A stretch of 64,000 bases of DNA. Origin: Larix kaempferi (taxonomy: Eukaryota > Streptophyta > Pinopsida > Pinales > Pinaceae). Shown piece after piece: positions 49,607-61,779 of the stretch; the first letter of the stretch is position 1, and the number at the start of each line of letters is the position of its first letter. The stretch is taken from positions 4,345,001-4,409,000 of the forward strand of contig BSBM01000125.1 of assembly GCA_027924585.1 (NCBI GenBank), read 5' to 3'. The position numbers and the translations under genes are program-made. The notes under the pieces were generated by a model. It had not been told where the DNA came from. It did no database searches and saw nothing but the letters and a program-made list of their open reading frames with translations.

Positions 49607-52360
49607 TAGCCTGAAAGAAGGCATGATATGGCATGTATGACACTTGTTGCACTTGCGATGCTAGGGCTTGATATAGCAAAAATTAGTCATCGTAGTACTT
49701 TCTCTATAAATCCATTTTGGAAAATTTTTTGGATCTAAAACTTTTACAGGTCGAATATCAGATCCCCATGTACCTTGTGTCCAAAGGAAAACTTCTAATT
49801 TGTTGCACTTTGTGTTTTATGATCTATACAATCTAGGGTGTCTGCCTCTTCTAGATATGAGTCATAAATAGGTGACCTAGGAAAAACGTCATATCTTGGG
49901 CTAGAAAGCTCCAAATGAAATTTCGTAAAATGTGACAGGTAGTGCACGGAATGTACTTTCTTAGGTAAGGTTTGTAGAGGCCCAAACTGAACCAATGACA
50001 TGTGGTACGCTGTACAAGTTCGTTCTCCTATTTTATCCCATAAACATGACATGTTGCGACACTTGGCATAAATCTCTCTCAAAGAATCCAATTGAGGTAA
50101 GACCTATGGGGTTGGAAATATGACAAGTCAGGATACCATGGGTAGAAGTTTCATATCCTGTGGATCAGAAATTTTGGAGTTACACCAGAAAAAATTAGGT
50201 GCATATTTCTGTCAAAATAGAATTATTTTTTAGCACCTTAATTCATGGCTTCCGGAATTTAGGGTTTCAGAGAAAGTTGGAATTTTTGTAATCGGAGACC
50301 ATGGCTGAATGCTACTCATCAAAATCGAAATTTAGAGACCAAAATCAGAATTTTTGGTTGGGAAGAAGGTCGAGCTTGATCAGACCCTAGTTCAGGACTT
50401 TGATCAAAAAAGTGGAAAATTAGGGCTTTTGCAAAAATGGGAGTTTTTGAAATCTGTGACCACAGCTGGAATCTCCTCAGAAAAATAGAAGCTTAGAGAT
50501 TTGGATCTAACCTTTTGATTGGGAAGAAGGGTGGGCTTTATCAAACCCTAGTTCGGGGTCATGTTTAGTGAATCCAAAAGTTTCAAAGGCAAAATTGAGG
50601 GGTGGAACTTTGCAGTTTTCAAATTCTGAATATACCGGCTTGATCAACTCATCAAGGCGCATTTTTCTATCCTTTCAGAAGTTTGAAATTCAAAGTTTGA
50701 ATTTTTAGGGTTTCTTTGAAAAACCCTAATACAGCTCCAGATCCAGTTCTTGCAAATCAAGTGGATTGGGTTAATCCTAGAAGAGAATGGATTGGTCACT
50801 TGCATAAGTGAAGAAGTTCTTGTTTTAGAGGGAGATGAGGCTAAGGCCTTACATAAGAAGATTACAAGCAATCTTGACAGGTATGACTTATAGGTATGTT
50901 TCAAATTCTGTTGATGGTTAAGTTTATGATATGTTTGTCTTCATATCATTATGGTTAGTACAATCTTGATTAATTACTAGACTTGTCGTATCACCTTAAT
51001 AAAATTATGAACACGTGATAGAAGATATTCATTAAGGTTTTTAAACTTATGATTGTACTAATGCATTGTGATGTTGTATGAGGTTTATGTTGTCCGCTAA
51101 CATGAAAGGTACACCAAGAAAGACAAATCATGTTCTAGTTCAAGAACATATGTTCATGGTGACATGAAGACAAAGATTCATCCATTGTCATGGATCACTT
51201 AGAAGATCTATTTACGAGGTATGTATAACTTGGTTCTATAATGGTTAACTTATGAGATATGCAGGTTACTAGCACAAGTCATTGTAGAGAACAAGAAGAC
51301 ATCATATTAATCCAAGTATGTTTTTCCTATATCAAGTTAGAATCCTACCTTGTGTTAGGATCTTATATTGTTGTATTGTTGATAATGATTATTCATGAAG
51401 TTAGAAATGTAAGTAATCAAGGGTTTATGCATATTATGTCTCTTACCTTGATTGATGATATGACTAACCAGAAAATTCCTTTGGTCAAATATGAATATGC
51501 ATGAGTAAGAGAAGTCTTCCCTAAAACATTGAATGTTAATGCTTATTATCTGTGTTTGAAATGATCATGACTATATATGCTTAAGATTATTGTGTTTGAT
51601 AGTATTGAGAATATACTAATGAATGTATGATTATGTATGAGTTCTCGAGGATAACAATAAGCATGCATAGGGATTGAGGATGAATATAAGATCAAGGACA
51701 GGTAATCCAGAAAGCAAAAATCAAGAGGGAGCACACTCCAGTAGTTTCTGCAAGGATGCAGATATTCAGAGGGAGTTGACCACTTCTCACAATCCACATC
51801 AGAATGGAGTTGCAGAAAGGAAGCAAAGACTGAGAGGGAGTCAACCCAACAAACAAACAAAGATAAGTATTTGAATTATCATTTCTTGCATATTTGATTG
51901 TTTAAATAATATTTTTCAATGATGTATATACTGATGTCCCTATAATTAGGTTGTGTATTATGCATATTAGAATAGTTGCATTGATGAAAAGTATACTACT
52001 AATATGCATGTGATGGGTAAGTGGCCTATGTCACTGTACAACATTCCATTGCTACTTATCTAGAATGAAACCTCTTTGCTGACATGTTGGGAGTAGTGCA
52101 AACTCTTAAAAATGTTCTAGTAGAGATTGGAAGGCATCTAGAAAGTGACAGGATATGGATGAATGTTTTATTGAATCATTGGCTAAAATAATTGCATGAC
52201 TGTATGACATATTTCTTTATGTGTAAGAATTTGTTATGAAAACTATGAGAAGTTTCTAATCATGCAATTTAACTTGTTTTGTAGGAAAGATCGTATACGA
52301 GCACCTACAAAAGAAGGAGTACAACATTTGTTTCAGCAAACAAAGTTATCTATTGAAGAC
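49607..52360 (+). other. Non-coding 5' module of Copia element D
   Basis: The leader (to about 50740) includes TGTGGTACGCTGTACAAG near 50000. A gag fragment follows at about 50755-50900 (GLILEENG-like, EAKALHKK). After it the frame is lost at CTTGACAGGTATGACTT. Exon-like patches separated by AT-rich stretches follow, with GTATGT sites near 51219 and 51317. At 51755-51815 an integrase fragment reads [19 protein letters not shown]. The equivalent place in element A lacks about 65 bases of it. The block at 52010-52290 is conserved in A, B and E. Confidence 0.72.
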
Positions 52361-52365
52361 ATTGA

Positions 52366-53893
52366 ATATATTGAACTTCCCAGGATTTGGGAAGAATACC
52401 ATGATCGAGGAGTACCGGTCGATCATGAAGAATGATGTTTGGGATGCAGTCCCAAGACCTGAAGGGAAGTCTGTTGTGACTTCCAAATGGATCTATAAGA
52501 TCAAGCATGCTGTAGATGGTAGCATGGAGAAACACAAAGCGAGGTTTGTAGCTCATGGATTCTCCCAGAAGGAGGGATTGAGTATGAAGAGACTTCTACA
52601 CCTATAACCAAGCACACTTCCATCAAATCAGTACTTGCTCTCGCAGCAGTGATGAAATGGAAGATACACCAGATGGATGTCAAGATAGCTTTCTTGAATG
52701 GTGTAGTCGTAGAGGAAGTGTATGTGGAGCAGCCACTTGGTTTTGAGACACATGACGAGAAGTCATATGTGTGCAGATTGAAGAAAGCCTTGTATGGCTT
52801 GAAGCAAGATCCTAGAGCTTGGTATGGTAGGATAGACAACTTTCTATCCAGTTTGGGCTTTACCAAGAGTAAAGCGGATTCCAACCTTTACTACAAAGTT
52901 GAGGAAGGCAATCCAGTGATATTACTTTTGTATGCGGATAACTTGTTTGTTACAGGTGAGGATAGATTGATTGCTGACACACAATGGAAGCTTGTTGCCG
53001 AGTTCGAGATGAAGGACTTGGGGATGATGCACTATTTTCTAGGCATGGAGGTGTGGCAGAGTACAGATGGAATATTCCTTGGACAAGGGAAGTATGCAGT
53101 AGAGATCCTGAAGAGGTTCGGGATGATGGACTGTAAGGCCATGGCCACACCTATGGCATCGAACTTGAAGCTTATGTTTGATGATTCATCTAATCCGGTT
53201 GATGTCATGATGTATCATCAAATGATTGGGTTCTTGATGTACCTGACGAACATGAGACTAGATATTTTCTTTGCGGTGAACACATTGAGCTAGTTCTTGA
53301 CGGATCCGAGGAGTGTTCACCTGGTTGTTGTAAAGCATATTATGAGGTACCTGGAGGGTACAGTTGATTATGGGCTCAAGTATGATGCGAATCAAAATTT
53401 TAACCTGCAGGGTTATGTTGATTCAGATTGGACAAGCAGTGCTGCAGATAGGAAGAGCACTTCTGGGTGCTACTTCAGTATGGGACCAGGTGTGATCTCT
53501 TGGTTTAGCAGGAAGCAGTCCTGCATAGCACTGAGTACAGCTAAAGCAGAGTATGTTGCAGCTTATTCAGCTAGTTGTGAGGCAGTATGGCTTCGGAAGC
53601 TACTTTCTGAGTTATTTGATCTCCCGCCGGAGGCTACTGGTATCTTTTGTGACAACCAGAGTTGTGTGAAGCTGTTTGAGAACCCGATGTTCCATGACAG
53701 GTCGAAACACATTGAGATCAAATATCACTATATCAGGGATATGGTGCAGAGAGGAGCAGTGAAGCTCCTGTATGTTGTGACAGATGAGTAGGTTGCAGAT
53801 GTGCTGATGAAGCCACTAGCCAGAGTGAAGTTTGAGTACTTCAGAGAGAGGCTTTGTGTTCTTCAGATTGATGACACTTTAAGGAATAAGTGA
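52366..53893 (+). pseudogene. Copia RT-RNase H remnant (element D)
   Basis: RT begins near [15 protein letters not shown] and [14 protein letters not shown] shift near 52575-52600 breaks it, and the frame at 52649-53293 continues with [30 protein letters not shown] and a catalytic box changed from YVDD to YADN. RNase H (53297-53791) has YVDSDW, ALSTAKAEY and HIEIKYHYIRD. A TAG at 53789 and a final TGA at 53891-53893 follow. The altered catalytic box and the stops make it inactive. Confidence 0.92.
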
Positions 53894-53989
53894 TGGACAC
53901 ATTTGCAGGAGCCATTCCAAGCATGGTGAGAGGAGGATCCTTCCCATGGATGTGGATGTAAGTGTTGGATGATGAGGATCAGGATGATG

Positions 53990-54840
53990 CTCCAGTTACT
54001 GCTCTGTATATGCATCAGGTGGATGTTGGAGATGATTAGTTGGATCATTTATATGTATATGTATGTACGCATCATGCTGGATGCTGGATATGATCAGTTG
54101 GATCATTTATATATATGTATGTACGCATCATGTTGGATGCTAGATATGATCAGTTGGATCATGTGTATTTATCTGTAGATGTATCAGGTGGATACATTGT
54201 ATGATCAGGTAGATCATGTATGTTGATATGTATCAGGTATGATTAGGTGGATCATGTATTTGTATATGTAACAAGTGGATACATTGTATGATCAGGTAGA
54301 TCATGTATGATGATATGTATCAGGTGGATACTATGTATGCATTAGGTGGATGCATTGTATGATCAAGATGATCATGGATGATGAGCTTCAGGATGTTGCT
54401 CTAGATATGCATCAGGACGATGTAGTGATGAGTATCGGGATGATACTCTAGATTATATGCCTCAGGATGATGCTATGATGATTATCAGGATGATCATATG
54501 TATCAGGTGGATACATTACATATTCAGTTGGATTATGTGTGATGAGTTCTGAAGACACAGATGCATAGTTCCTTTTCGACATGGTGGTAGATGTGTTCTC
54601 CCATGTGCGTTGATGTAAGTGCAGTGCATTTACGACATGGTGGCAGATGTGTTCTCCCATGTGTGTTGATGTAAGTGCAGAGACTTTTTGACATGGTGGT
54701 AGATGTGTTCTCCCATGTGCGTTGATATAAGTGCAACGCCTTTTTGACATGGTGGCAAATGTGTTCTCCCATGTGCGTTGATGTGAGTGTTGAGCCTTTC
54801 CCAAATGGTTAGAGGAAAGTCCTTCCATGCCAATGAGTGT
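53990..54840 (+). repeat. Minisatellite tail of Copia element D
   Basis: From about 54000 to 54180 a unit with GGATATGATCAGTTGGATCA and TATGTACGCATCATG recurs about three times, related to array 3 of the near-complete element. At 54579, 54635, 54691 and 54747 begins a 56-base unit ACATGGTGGCAGATGTGTTC..., with a fifth, degraded copy near 54803. Confidence 0.88.
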
Positions 54841-55288
54841 AAGTGTTGTGTTGTGTGCATTTGGACTATGCTTCGTGGACGATGATCAATATGATTATGA
54901 GTATCAGGATGATACTCCGTGGTTGTGGATAGGTTGTGCAGTTACATGTAAAAGATCCTGGGAGATCTGATAGGTACGTTGAGCAGTATGCTCATAATCA
55001 GTCCTGGGATGCTCTTTAGAGGTTTTGTGACACACGTAATAAGTCCTGAGGATTCCACAGTATGGCCAGTGATGATGAAGACCTGCAGGTGGTGGGCCTA
55101 CATCCAGTATGAAAAAGGACTGGCTCTCTAGAACTTCCTATGACAAGTAGATTTGGAGATTGATTGAGATAGCAGCAGTAGTGACAATGATGATGACTCG
55201 AGGACGGTTATCCAATGACAATGATCCAGAGAAGAAGACTTGTGCTAGAAGACCTGTGTCGAGAAATACATTCCTAGTTAAGAGGGAG

Positions 55289-55977
55289 TGTTGATGTATA
55301 TGTAACTTCAGAATGTATTTCATATATGTATATTGTATTCCTATAGAGATGGTATTATTCCTCTATACGGAAGTGTTTGTATTCCTATAGAGATGTTACT
55401 ATTCCTCTATACGGAAGTGTCGTCATTTATATTGTAAGTGTTGTAACTTATACTTGATGGGTTATTAGACCACCTTATTGGGGTCGGCCTTGTATAAGTC
55501 ATGTGGGTCGAAGGGTTATTAGACCACCCTATTGGGGGTCATCCATGTGGGTCAAAGGGTTATTAGACCACCCTATTGGGTGTCGGCCCAGTCAGCATTA
55601 TGTTATGTGGTTAAGTTAAAGCCGACCTAGTAACGGTTATTAGGCAAGTCAAGTCAAATTTAAATAGAGTGTGGGAGGCACTCTATTTGATCATTCTATT
55701 CTCACACACACTCCTTGGAGAGTGGCGCACTTGTGGAGGAGGAGAAGCTTCTGCTAGGAGATGTCTATCTCATATGCTTGGGTTGTATCATTGCTCTATC
55801 TATCTTTGAGGAAGTTATTGGGGTTTTTCACCTTTATGGTTTTCCACAAGTAAACTTTGTGTCTCTTCTGTACTTGCATTATTGTGTCCATGATTGATAT
55901 GTTGTAGATATGTTGTACATGTTGTTCTCTTAGTTAAGATCCTAGATCATATTGAAGTAAATTCTGAAAAACTAACA
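55289..55977 (+). repeat. 3' LTR of Copia element D
   Basis: The 689-base partner of 48906-49594, starting TGTTGATGTATA and ending ACTAACA, followed by the duplication TGGGT and the chromovirus LTR. Confidence 0.95.
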
Positions 55978-58900
55978 TGGGTTATGTTGGACAGCATGGA
56001 GGTGTCGCCAATGCTGCTCTGCATGATGGGTAAGTTGTAACACTTCACTCTTAGCGCAAATCGTTTCCATGCTTGCTCAGTCTGTAATACCTTTTGGCCA
56101 TTACTCAGAAGTTAATAATCCTTGTGTTATTGCTTTGTGATTGCAACCGGTGGAGCATGGTCTACAGTCTCGCTTCACCGACAGGTAAAATTTTCAACGC
56201 AAACTTTTTTTATGTAGTGGTAAATTATTTTGCTTCTTGTATTTACTTATTACATGGTAAATTCGACTTGTTACGTTTTTAACCACTTTTTAATAGGTAA
56301 GCAGTAATGTGATGGATGTTTCCAGGTTGCGAAAATGTCGTGGCTCCTCAACCGTCACCTAGCGTGGGTGTATCTCCCCAAAATCTAGGTAACCTATCAA
56401 CTGAAAGATACCTTCATGGTTATTTTGACCCTATGGGCTCGGGCTGAGTTACTCAAGAATTGGTAGGGTTTACTGTTAGGATTTTGTGGTTTTGAAAGAG
56501 GTGGTTGTCGGTACCAACAACAAAAGCTTCGCTTACTGTTGTGCAAAGTCTTCACGACTTAGGTGGTCTTAGGGAAGAAGAGCAAAAGCTATGGACTGTC
56601 ATATTTATTTTGTAAATAATGAATGCATTTTGAAAAGGATAGCATCCCGCCGAAACTCGTTTATTATTGTAATGAGATGCTCTAGAACCTCTCGGCCTCT
56701 ATCTCTTTTTCATTTATAATATAATAGAGTTATTATGCGAAAATCCTGGCCATCTTATTTTACTGTGGAAAAAATGGTTAAGCATTAGCTTCCCGCAATG
56801 GGTGTTTCGCCCATGCTTGTCTATGCATTTATGCAATGGTTTTGCATACATTTTACAACGTTCAAAAGATAATCGTTTTCCCCATTTCCTTCATACTTAA
56901 ATGAACATGTATGCGTCTGTTTGGTTTAGATGTTACAACATTCATTTAGGATTTTAAGTTTCAATGTTTTCTCCATACTCAAATGAATATAGATGCCTCT
57001 ATTTTTAAATGGTAACAACACTTCATTAAAACGCATTCAAACTGACCGTAAGGTCATAGCATCATAATTTCCAGTACTTAATATAAATTAATATTGAAAG
57101 CTTCAATTTGTTAGCTGTTCTCTGAGCTTAGCCATAGGCATCAGTGTTAAACTAGATGCACATGATACTCATAGCATAAGTTATAATGCTCTGTTGTGTA
57201 AATGAATATCAGTACTGCGATCCAAGTGGATCCACGCAGTATGACCATCGCCATTCACATTAGTTTATGTTAGATGTATTAAATACATAACCAATGGATT
57301 TTTTGTTTAAACAATGTTATTCATGTTGCATTGCTTTTCGTTTTCCAAATGTGCACTGTGTACGAATCATGGTTATGCATAAGAGGTTTTAAACTTGAAG
57401 CGATTTGTAAATAAACATATAGTTTATGTTAATGGTTAATATGTAGGTTTGAAACCCTCACTTGCACGTAACGATTAACTCTGTAATTTTAATATATTAA
57501 TGTGGTCTCGATTCGTAGACCATGAATGGATCCAGAGATGCATACTACGTCTTCATTTGACCCATAACGACGTATTAAAAGAATAAGAATGCCATTGCAT
57601 TTATAAAGTAGTATGCATTCGAAACTTACTGCATATTTGTAAATAAAATAGCAGGTGTGTAGTATTTAGTAAACCCTATTCGATGCATCAAAATTAAGTT
57701 GGAAACATATGCATATTTAGAATAGCTTAGAGTAAAATCTTAGGCCCTATTTGGAAATACAATTCCATCATAAACATTTTTACATGAATGTATAAACAAC
57801 TTCAGCTTATAATCAATTCATTTCATCATATATAAATTACCTTAAGCATAAATGTTCCCTTTCTGGGTTACTCTATAAAAATAGATCATTAGGGTCATAA
57901 ATAATTATGGCTTGACATGTAAACCCTTGGTTTACATGTCTTCCTGATCTTCATAATAACATATATATATACCCAGTTCTGTCCATAAAATAGGAATAAG
58001 GTATTCTGCATAAAATGAATATACAACTCAGCCTAGGTTATCATTTAAATCATGTTCATTAACATGGTGCCTCTCTCAAGCTTGCAATCTCTAATTTAAA
58101 CAGTAGGTATGCAGCTTAAATATATATAAGAAGTATAGCCATGCCTACAACAAAACGTGAACTATGAATATTCAAGCATTTTAACTTAGATCATCACACT
58201 GCTTCATATTATAGAGATCTAGGAGTTATGGCAGATCTATACTCAAAAAACAATGTAACAATATACATGTAAAAAAATATGGAAATAGTAGATCATTAAA
58301 TAGTACTTTCAAGAATACACATAAATAATTTCTAATACTATCCATAAAATAAACATAGGGGTTCAACAGATATACTTATCTGAAATCTTATGACCAATGG
58401 AACCAAGCACAAACCTCCCAGCCTTTGACCAGCAAGTACTCCATGCTTTCAGGTCACCCCCGAGCTGAGTTCACAGTCCCCCAGGTCAAATTATAGAATT
58501 TAAATTACCCTTAACTTGTTTTCCCCATATTATTCGGGATATGTCATTGGCAGCAGGAAACCCAACATCCAACTCAGTACTCCTGAGCTCCAGGATGCTC
58601 CAAGGGATTTTAAGCCTCAACCATTAAGAGAATCAATTTAAACACATGCTATTCAGAGTAAAAACCAGTGCTCCTACAAGCTTGGGGTAGTTCTCCTACC
58701 TACACACAATTAAGTGGACAAGCTAATACTCAGCGGCCATGATTCCTCTTAAACTGGACCAGTTTGGTTCTCCCAAATCTGTCCTCATTCACTTGGCTTC
58801 AGGACTAGTTTGGTTCTCCCAAATTTGTCCTCCCTCACCAATATTCATTTGTCTCAGGTTCATGTGTCTTCCCAATTCCCATTTCTCTTGTGTGTTCAGT

Positions 58901-59262
58901 GCATGAGATTATGAATAATGAATGTGATCATGTTTGTGTTTCAATGAGTTTTCACTTTTTATTCTCTTAGGTGAAAATTTCTCATTTTATGAATTCTTTT
59001 AATTCATTAGTATCTCAAATCTTTTCTTTAGGGTTTTCCATTTGTTGCCAATAATAATTCCTCTTATTATTATTATTAAGTGGCATTTCCCCTCCAATCC
59101 TTAGGGGACTGTGACTCCCATCTTTATAATGTGTTGGTCCACATGATCAATAGAAATTAGTTTATCATATTTCTAAAGTCAACTAAGTAAAATGAAATAA
59201 TACTTAGCAGAAATATAATAGGGGTTCAAAGTCCAAAATTGGGGTATTACAGAATTATTGTC

Positions 59263-59867
59263 TGTTAAGATTCAATATGCTAAGACAGAAAATAGCAGCA
59301 TTACATTCTATTTCACAATAATAGCATATACAGGATCACTGAAGAAACAAAAAGCACGGCATAATCACAAGAGACACAGATTTATCCTAGGAAACCCTCA
59401 TGGGGTAGAAAACCCAGCAAAGCTTCCTCAATATAGATGACCAACAATATACAAAGATGCAAACCAAAGACATGATCTCCTCCTCCACCATAGCAGACCT
59501 CTCCTCCACAAGTGCGCTACATTCTAAGTGAGGGAAGTGTATCAAATGAGGGACACACCTCCTCTATATATACACATCTCCGACTTGTACTTTAGATTAA
59601 CTAGGTCGGCCCCAACTTTACCACTGGGTTAAACACCCCACTACAACTCACTGGGACGACCCCACTAGGGTGGTCTAACAACCCTTTGACCCACATAACA
59701 CATACAGGGCCGACCCCCACTAGGGAAGTCTAATAACCCAAGTTACCACATTCCGACGGAGGAATAAACATCTCCGGATATACAATAAGATCTTCACGGA
59801 GGAATGAAACATCTCCGGAATAATAAAGCACAAATATAATATTCTTAGAAGTTACAGTATCTCAACA
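59263..59867 (-). repeat. 3' LTR of Copia element E
   Basis: 605 bases, aligned end to end with 18573-19177. The inner end adjoins the purine tract CGTTAAGGGGGAG (minus strand). Confidence 0.9.
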
Positions 59868-60069
59868 CTCCCCCTTAACGAGAAGGATATTATAACAACA
59901 TCTGCAGAAGCAAGGAGTCATCAACATGATACATCTATAAATCATTGGAAGCTTTCTCAACATCATCAGTAACTCAACCAGTTACTGGAACATCTTCAAT
60001 AATGGAACATCAACATCTTCAGTACTGAGTCTTTATCTTCTACAACACTCAAACAGCTATAGCAACATC

Positions 60070-61440
60070 GACATCTGAATCCTCATGATCATCAGCATCG
60101 TCATCACATGATCAGCAGCATCATCATCACATGATCATCAGCATCGTTATCACACGATCATCAGCATCGTCATCACACGATCATTTGCATCGTCATCACA
60201 CGATCGTCAACATCGTCATCACACGATCATCAACATCATCATCACACGATCATCAACATCGTTGTCACATCTACAGTATCTGGATCATTAGTATTAGTAT
60301 CCACACCAATACAAGTATACAGATCATCAATACAAGTATACACATCATCAATACAAGTATCCACACCAATACAAGTATACACAATAGTAGCATACCTTGC
60401 AACACACACGATCATATTACGGGATGATCAATCCTGCTCTATTTAGGACATAAGTCCATGGATGATGCAATCTTGTCATGTACCTTTTGAACCGAGGTCC
60501 AAGGATGATCCAGTCCTACCATGTACCTTTTGAACGGAGGTCCAGGGACGGTCCAATCCCATCATGTACCTTTTGAACCGAGGTCCAAGGACGATCCAGT
60601 CCTATCATGTACCTTTTGAACCAAGGTCCAGGGACGATCGAGTCTGATCATGTAACTTTTGAACTGACGTCCAGGGATGATCCAGTCCTATCATGTACCT
60701 TTTGAACCCAGGTCCAGGGACGATCCAGTCCTACCATGTACCTTTTGAACTGAGGTCCAGGGATGATCTAGTCCTATCATGTAACTTTTGAACCAAGGTC
60801 CAGGGATGATCTAGTCCTATCATGTACCTTTTGAACCGAGGTCCAGGGACGATCTAGTCCTACCATGTACCTTTTGAACCGAGGTCTAGGGATGATACAG
60901 TCCTATCATTCAATTCTCGGAGACCTCTTGTCTATGGCTCAATTCAAAGGACCAAAGTCCGAGGATGATCCAATCCCCTACCTGTTCATTCAGGACTTTA
61001 TTTTCAGAGACATATTGTCTACGGCTCAATTCAAAGGACCAAAGTCCGAGGATGATCCAATCCCCTACCTGTTCATTCGGGACTTTATTTTCAGATACAT
61101 CTTATCTACGGCTCAATTCAAAGGACCAAAGTTTGAGGATGATCCAATCCCCTACCTGTTCATTTAGGACTTTATTTTTTGGAGACATCTTGTCTACGTC
61201 TCAATTCAAAGGACCAAAGTTCGAGGACAATCCAATCCCCTACCTGTTCATTTAGGACTTTATTTTCAGAGACATACGTCTACGGCTCAATTCAAAGGAC
61301 CGAAGTCCAAGGATGATCCAATCCTCACATGTCCACAAAGGACTTCATTCTCGAAGACATACATCTACGGCTCTCTTTAGGACTGAAGTCCAGGGATGAT
61401 CCAATCCCCACATGTCCACCAAGGACTTCATTCTCAAAGA
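60070..61440 (-). repeat. Tandem-repeat tail of Copia element E
   Basis: Same four arrays as in element B: 23-base GATCATCAGCATCGTCATCA units (60085-60260), ACCAATACAAGTATACA units (60295-60385), about ten 43-base CATGTACCTTTTGAACC units (60475-60900; B has about four), and about five 87-base units with TCAATTCAAAGGACCAAAGT (60930-61310). Confidence 0.86.
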
Positions 61441-61779
61441 CATCTGTCTATGGATCAATTTAGAACATGTGTTCAAGGATAATGAAATCCTTCTTCTTTC
61501 TCGGAGATATATGTCTACGTATCCTTTTAGAACATGTGTTCAAGGATGATGCAATCCCCTCATCAACTTAGACCCTGTCTAAGGAGCATACACCAACCTC
61601 TCTGTCGGCATCACCAATATAGGTATCCACATCATCGACCTTACTATCGATGCAGGCAATCTTATCATAAGTGACCACATCACTCCCCCTTTCGTGGAGG
61701 GTCCTTCTGAACTACACCAAGCTTGTCTTGGAAATATTCAAGCTTTTACTTGAGGTAGAGGTTTGGTTAGTACATCGAA

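Larger units (their letters stand above)
48906..55977 (+). mobile_element. Non-autonomous Copia element D in the chromovirus LTR
   Basis: LTRs are 48906-49594 and 55289-55977, both 689 bp, with the exact duplication TGGGT at 48901-48905 and 55978-55982. The primer site TGGTATCAGAGC lies at 49595-49606 and the polypurine tract AAGAGGGAG at about 55280-55288. Inside are leader, gag fragment, non-coding module with a short integrase fragment, RT-RNase H, and a repeat tail. The LTR matches the solo LTR at 1345-2088. The layout equals elements A and B in reverse orientation. Confidence 0.95.
25088..59251 (-). mobile_element. Ty3/gypsy chromovirus with giant LTRs, carrying three nested elements
   Basis: The element spans 34,164 bases, flanked by the exact duplication GAATT at 25083-25087 and 59252-59256. 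Without its nested Copia elements it measures about 14.9 kb: left LTR about 4.9 kb, interior 42212-47172 (4,961 bp), right LTR about 5.0 kb. On the minus strand it has the primer site TGGTATCAGAGCACAGCC (47169-47152), gag, protease, RT, RNase H, integrase with chromodomain, the polypurine tract AAGGGGAGGGGAAA (about 42225-42212) and the 3' LTR. Every gene is broken. The LTR:interior ratio near 1:1 on each side is unusual for a chromovirus. Confidence 0.92.
47173..59251 (-). repeat. 5' LTR of the giant chromovirus (two segments)
   Basis: It consists of 47173-48905 and 55978-59251, about 5.0 kb, split by Copia element D. It starts TGTCATGTCTCC and ends GGGGTATTACA on the plus strand. The two LTRs align throughout but differ at many bases, so the insertion is old. 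A frame of about 98 codons on the minus strand is open in both copies (48221-48517 here, 26055-26372 in the left LTR). Confidence 0.9.
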
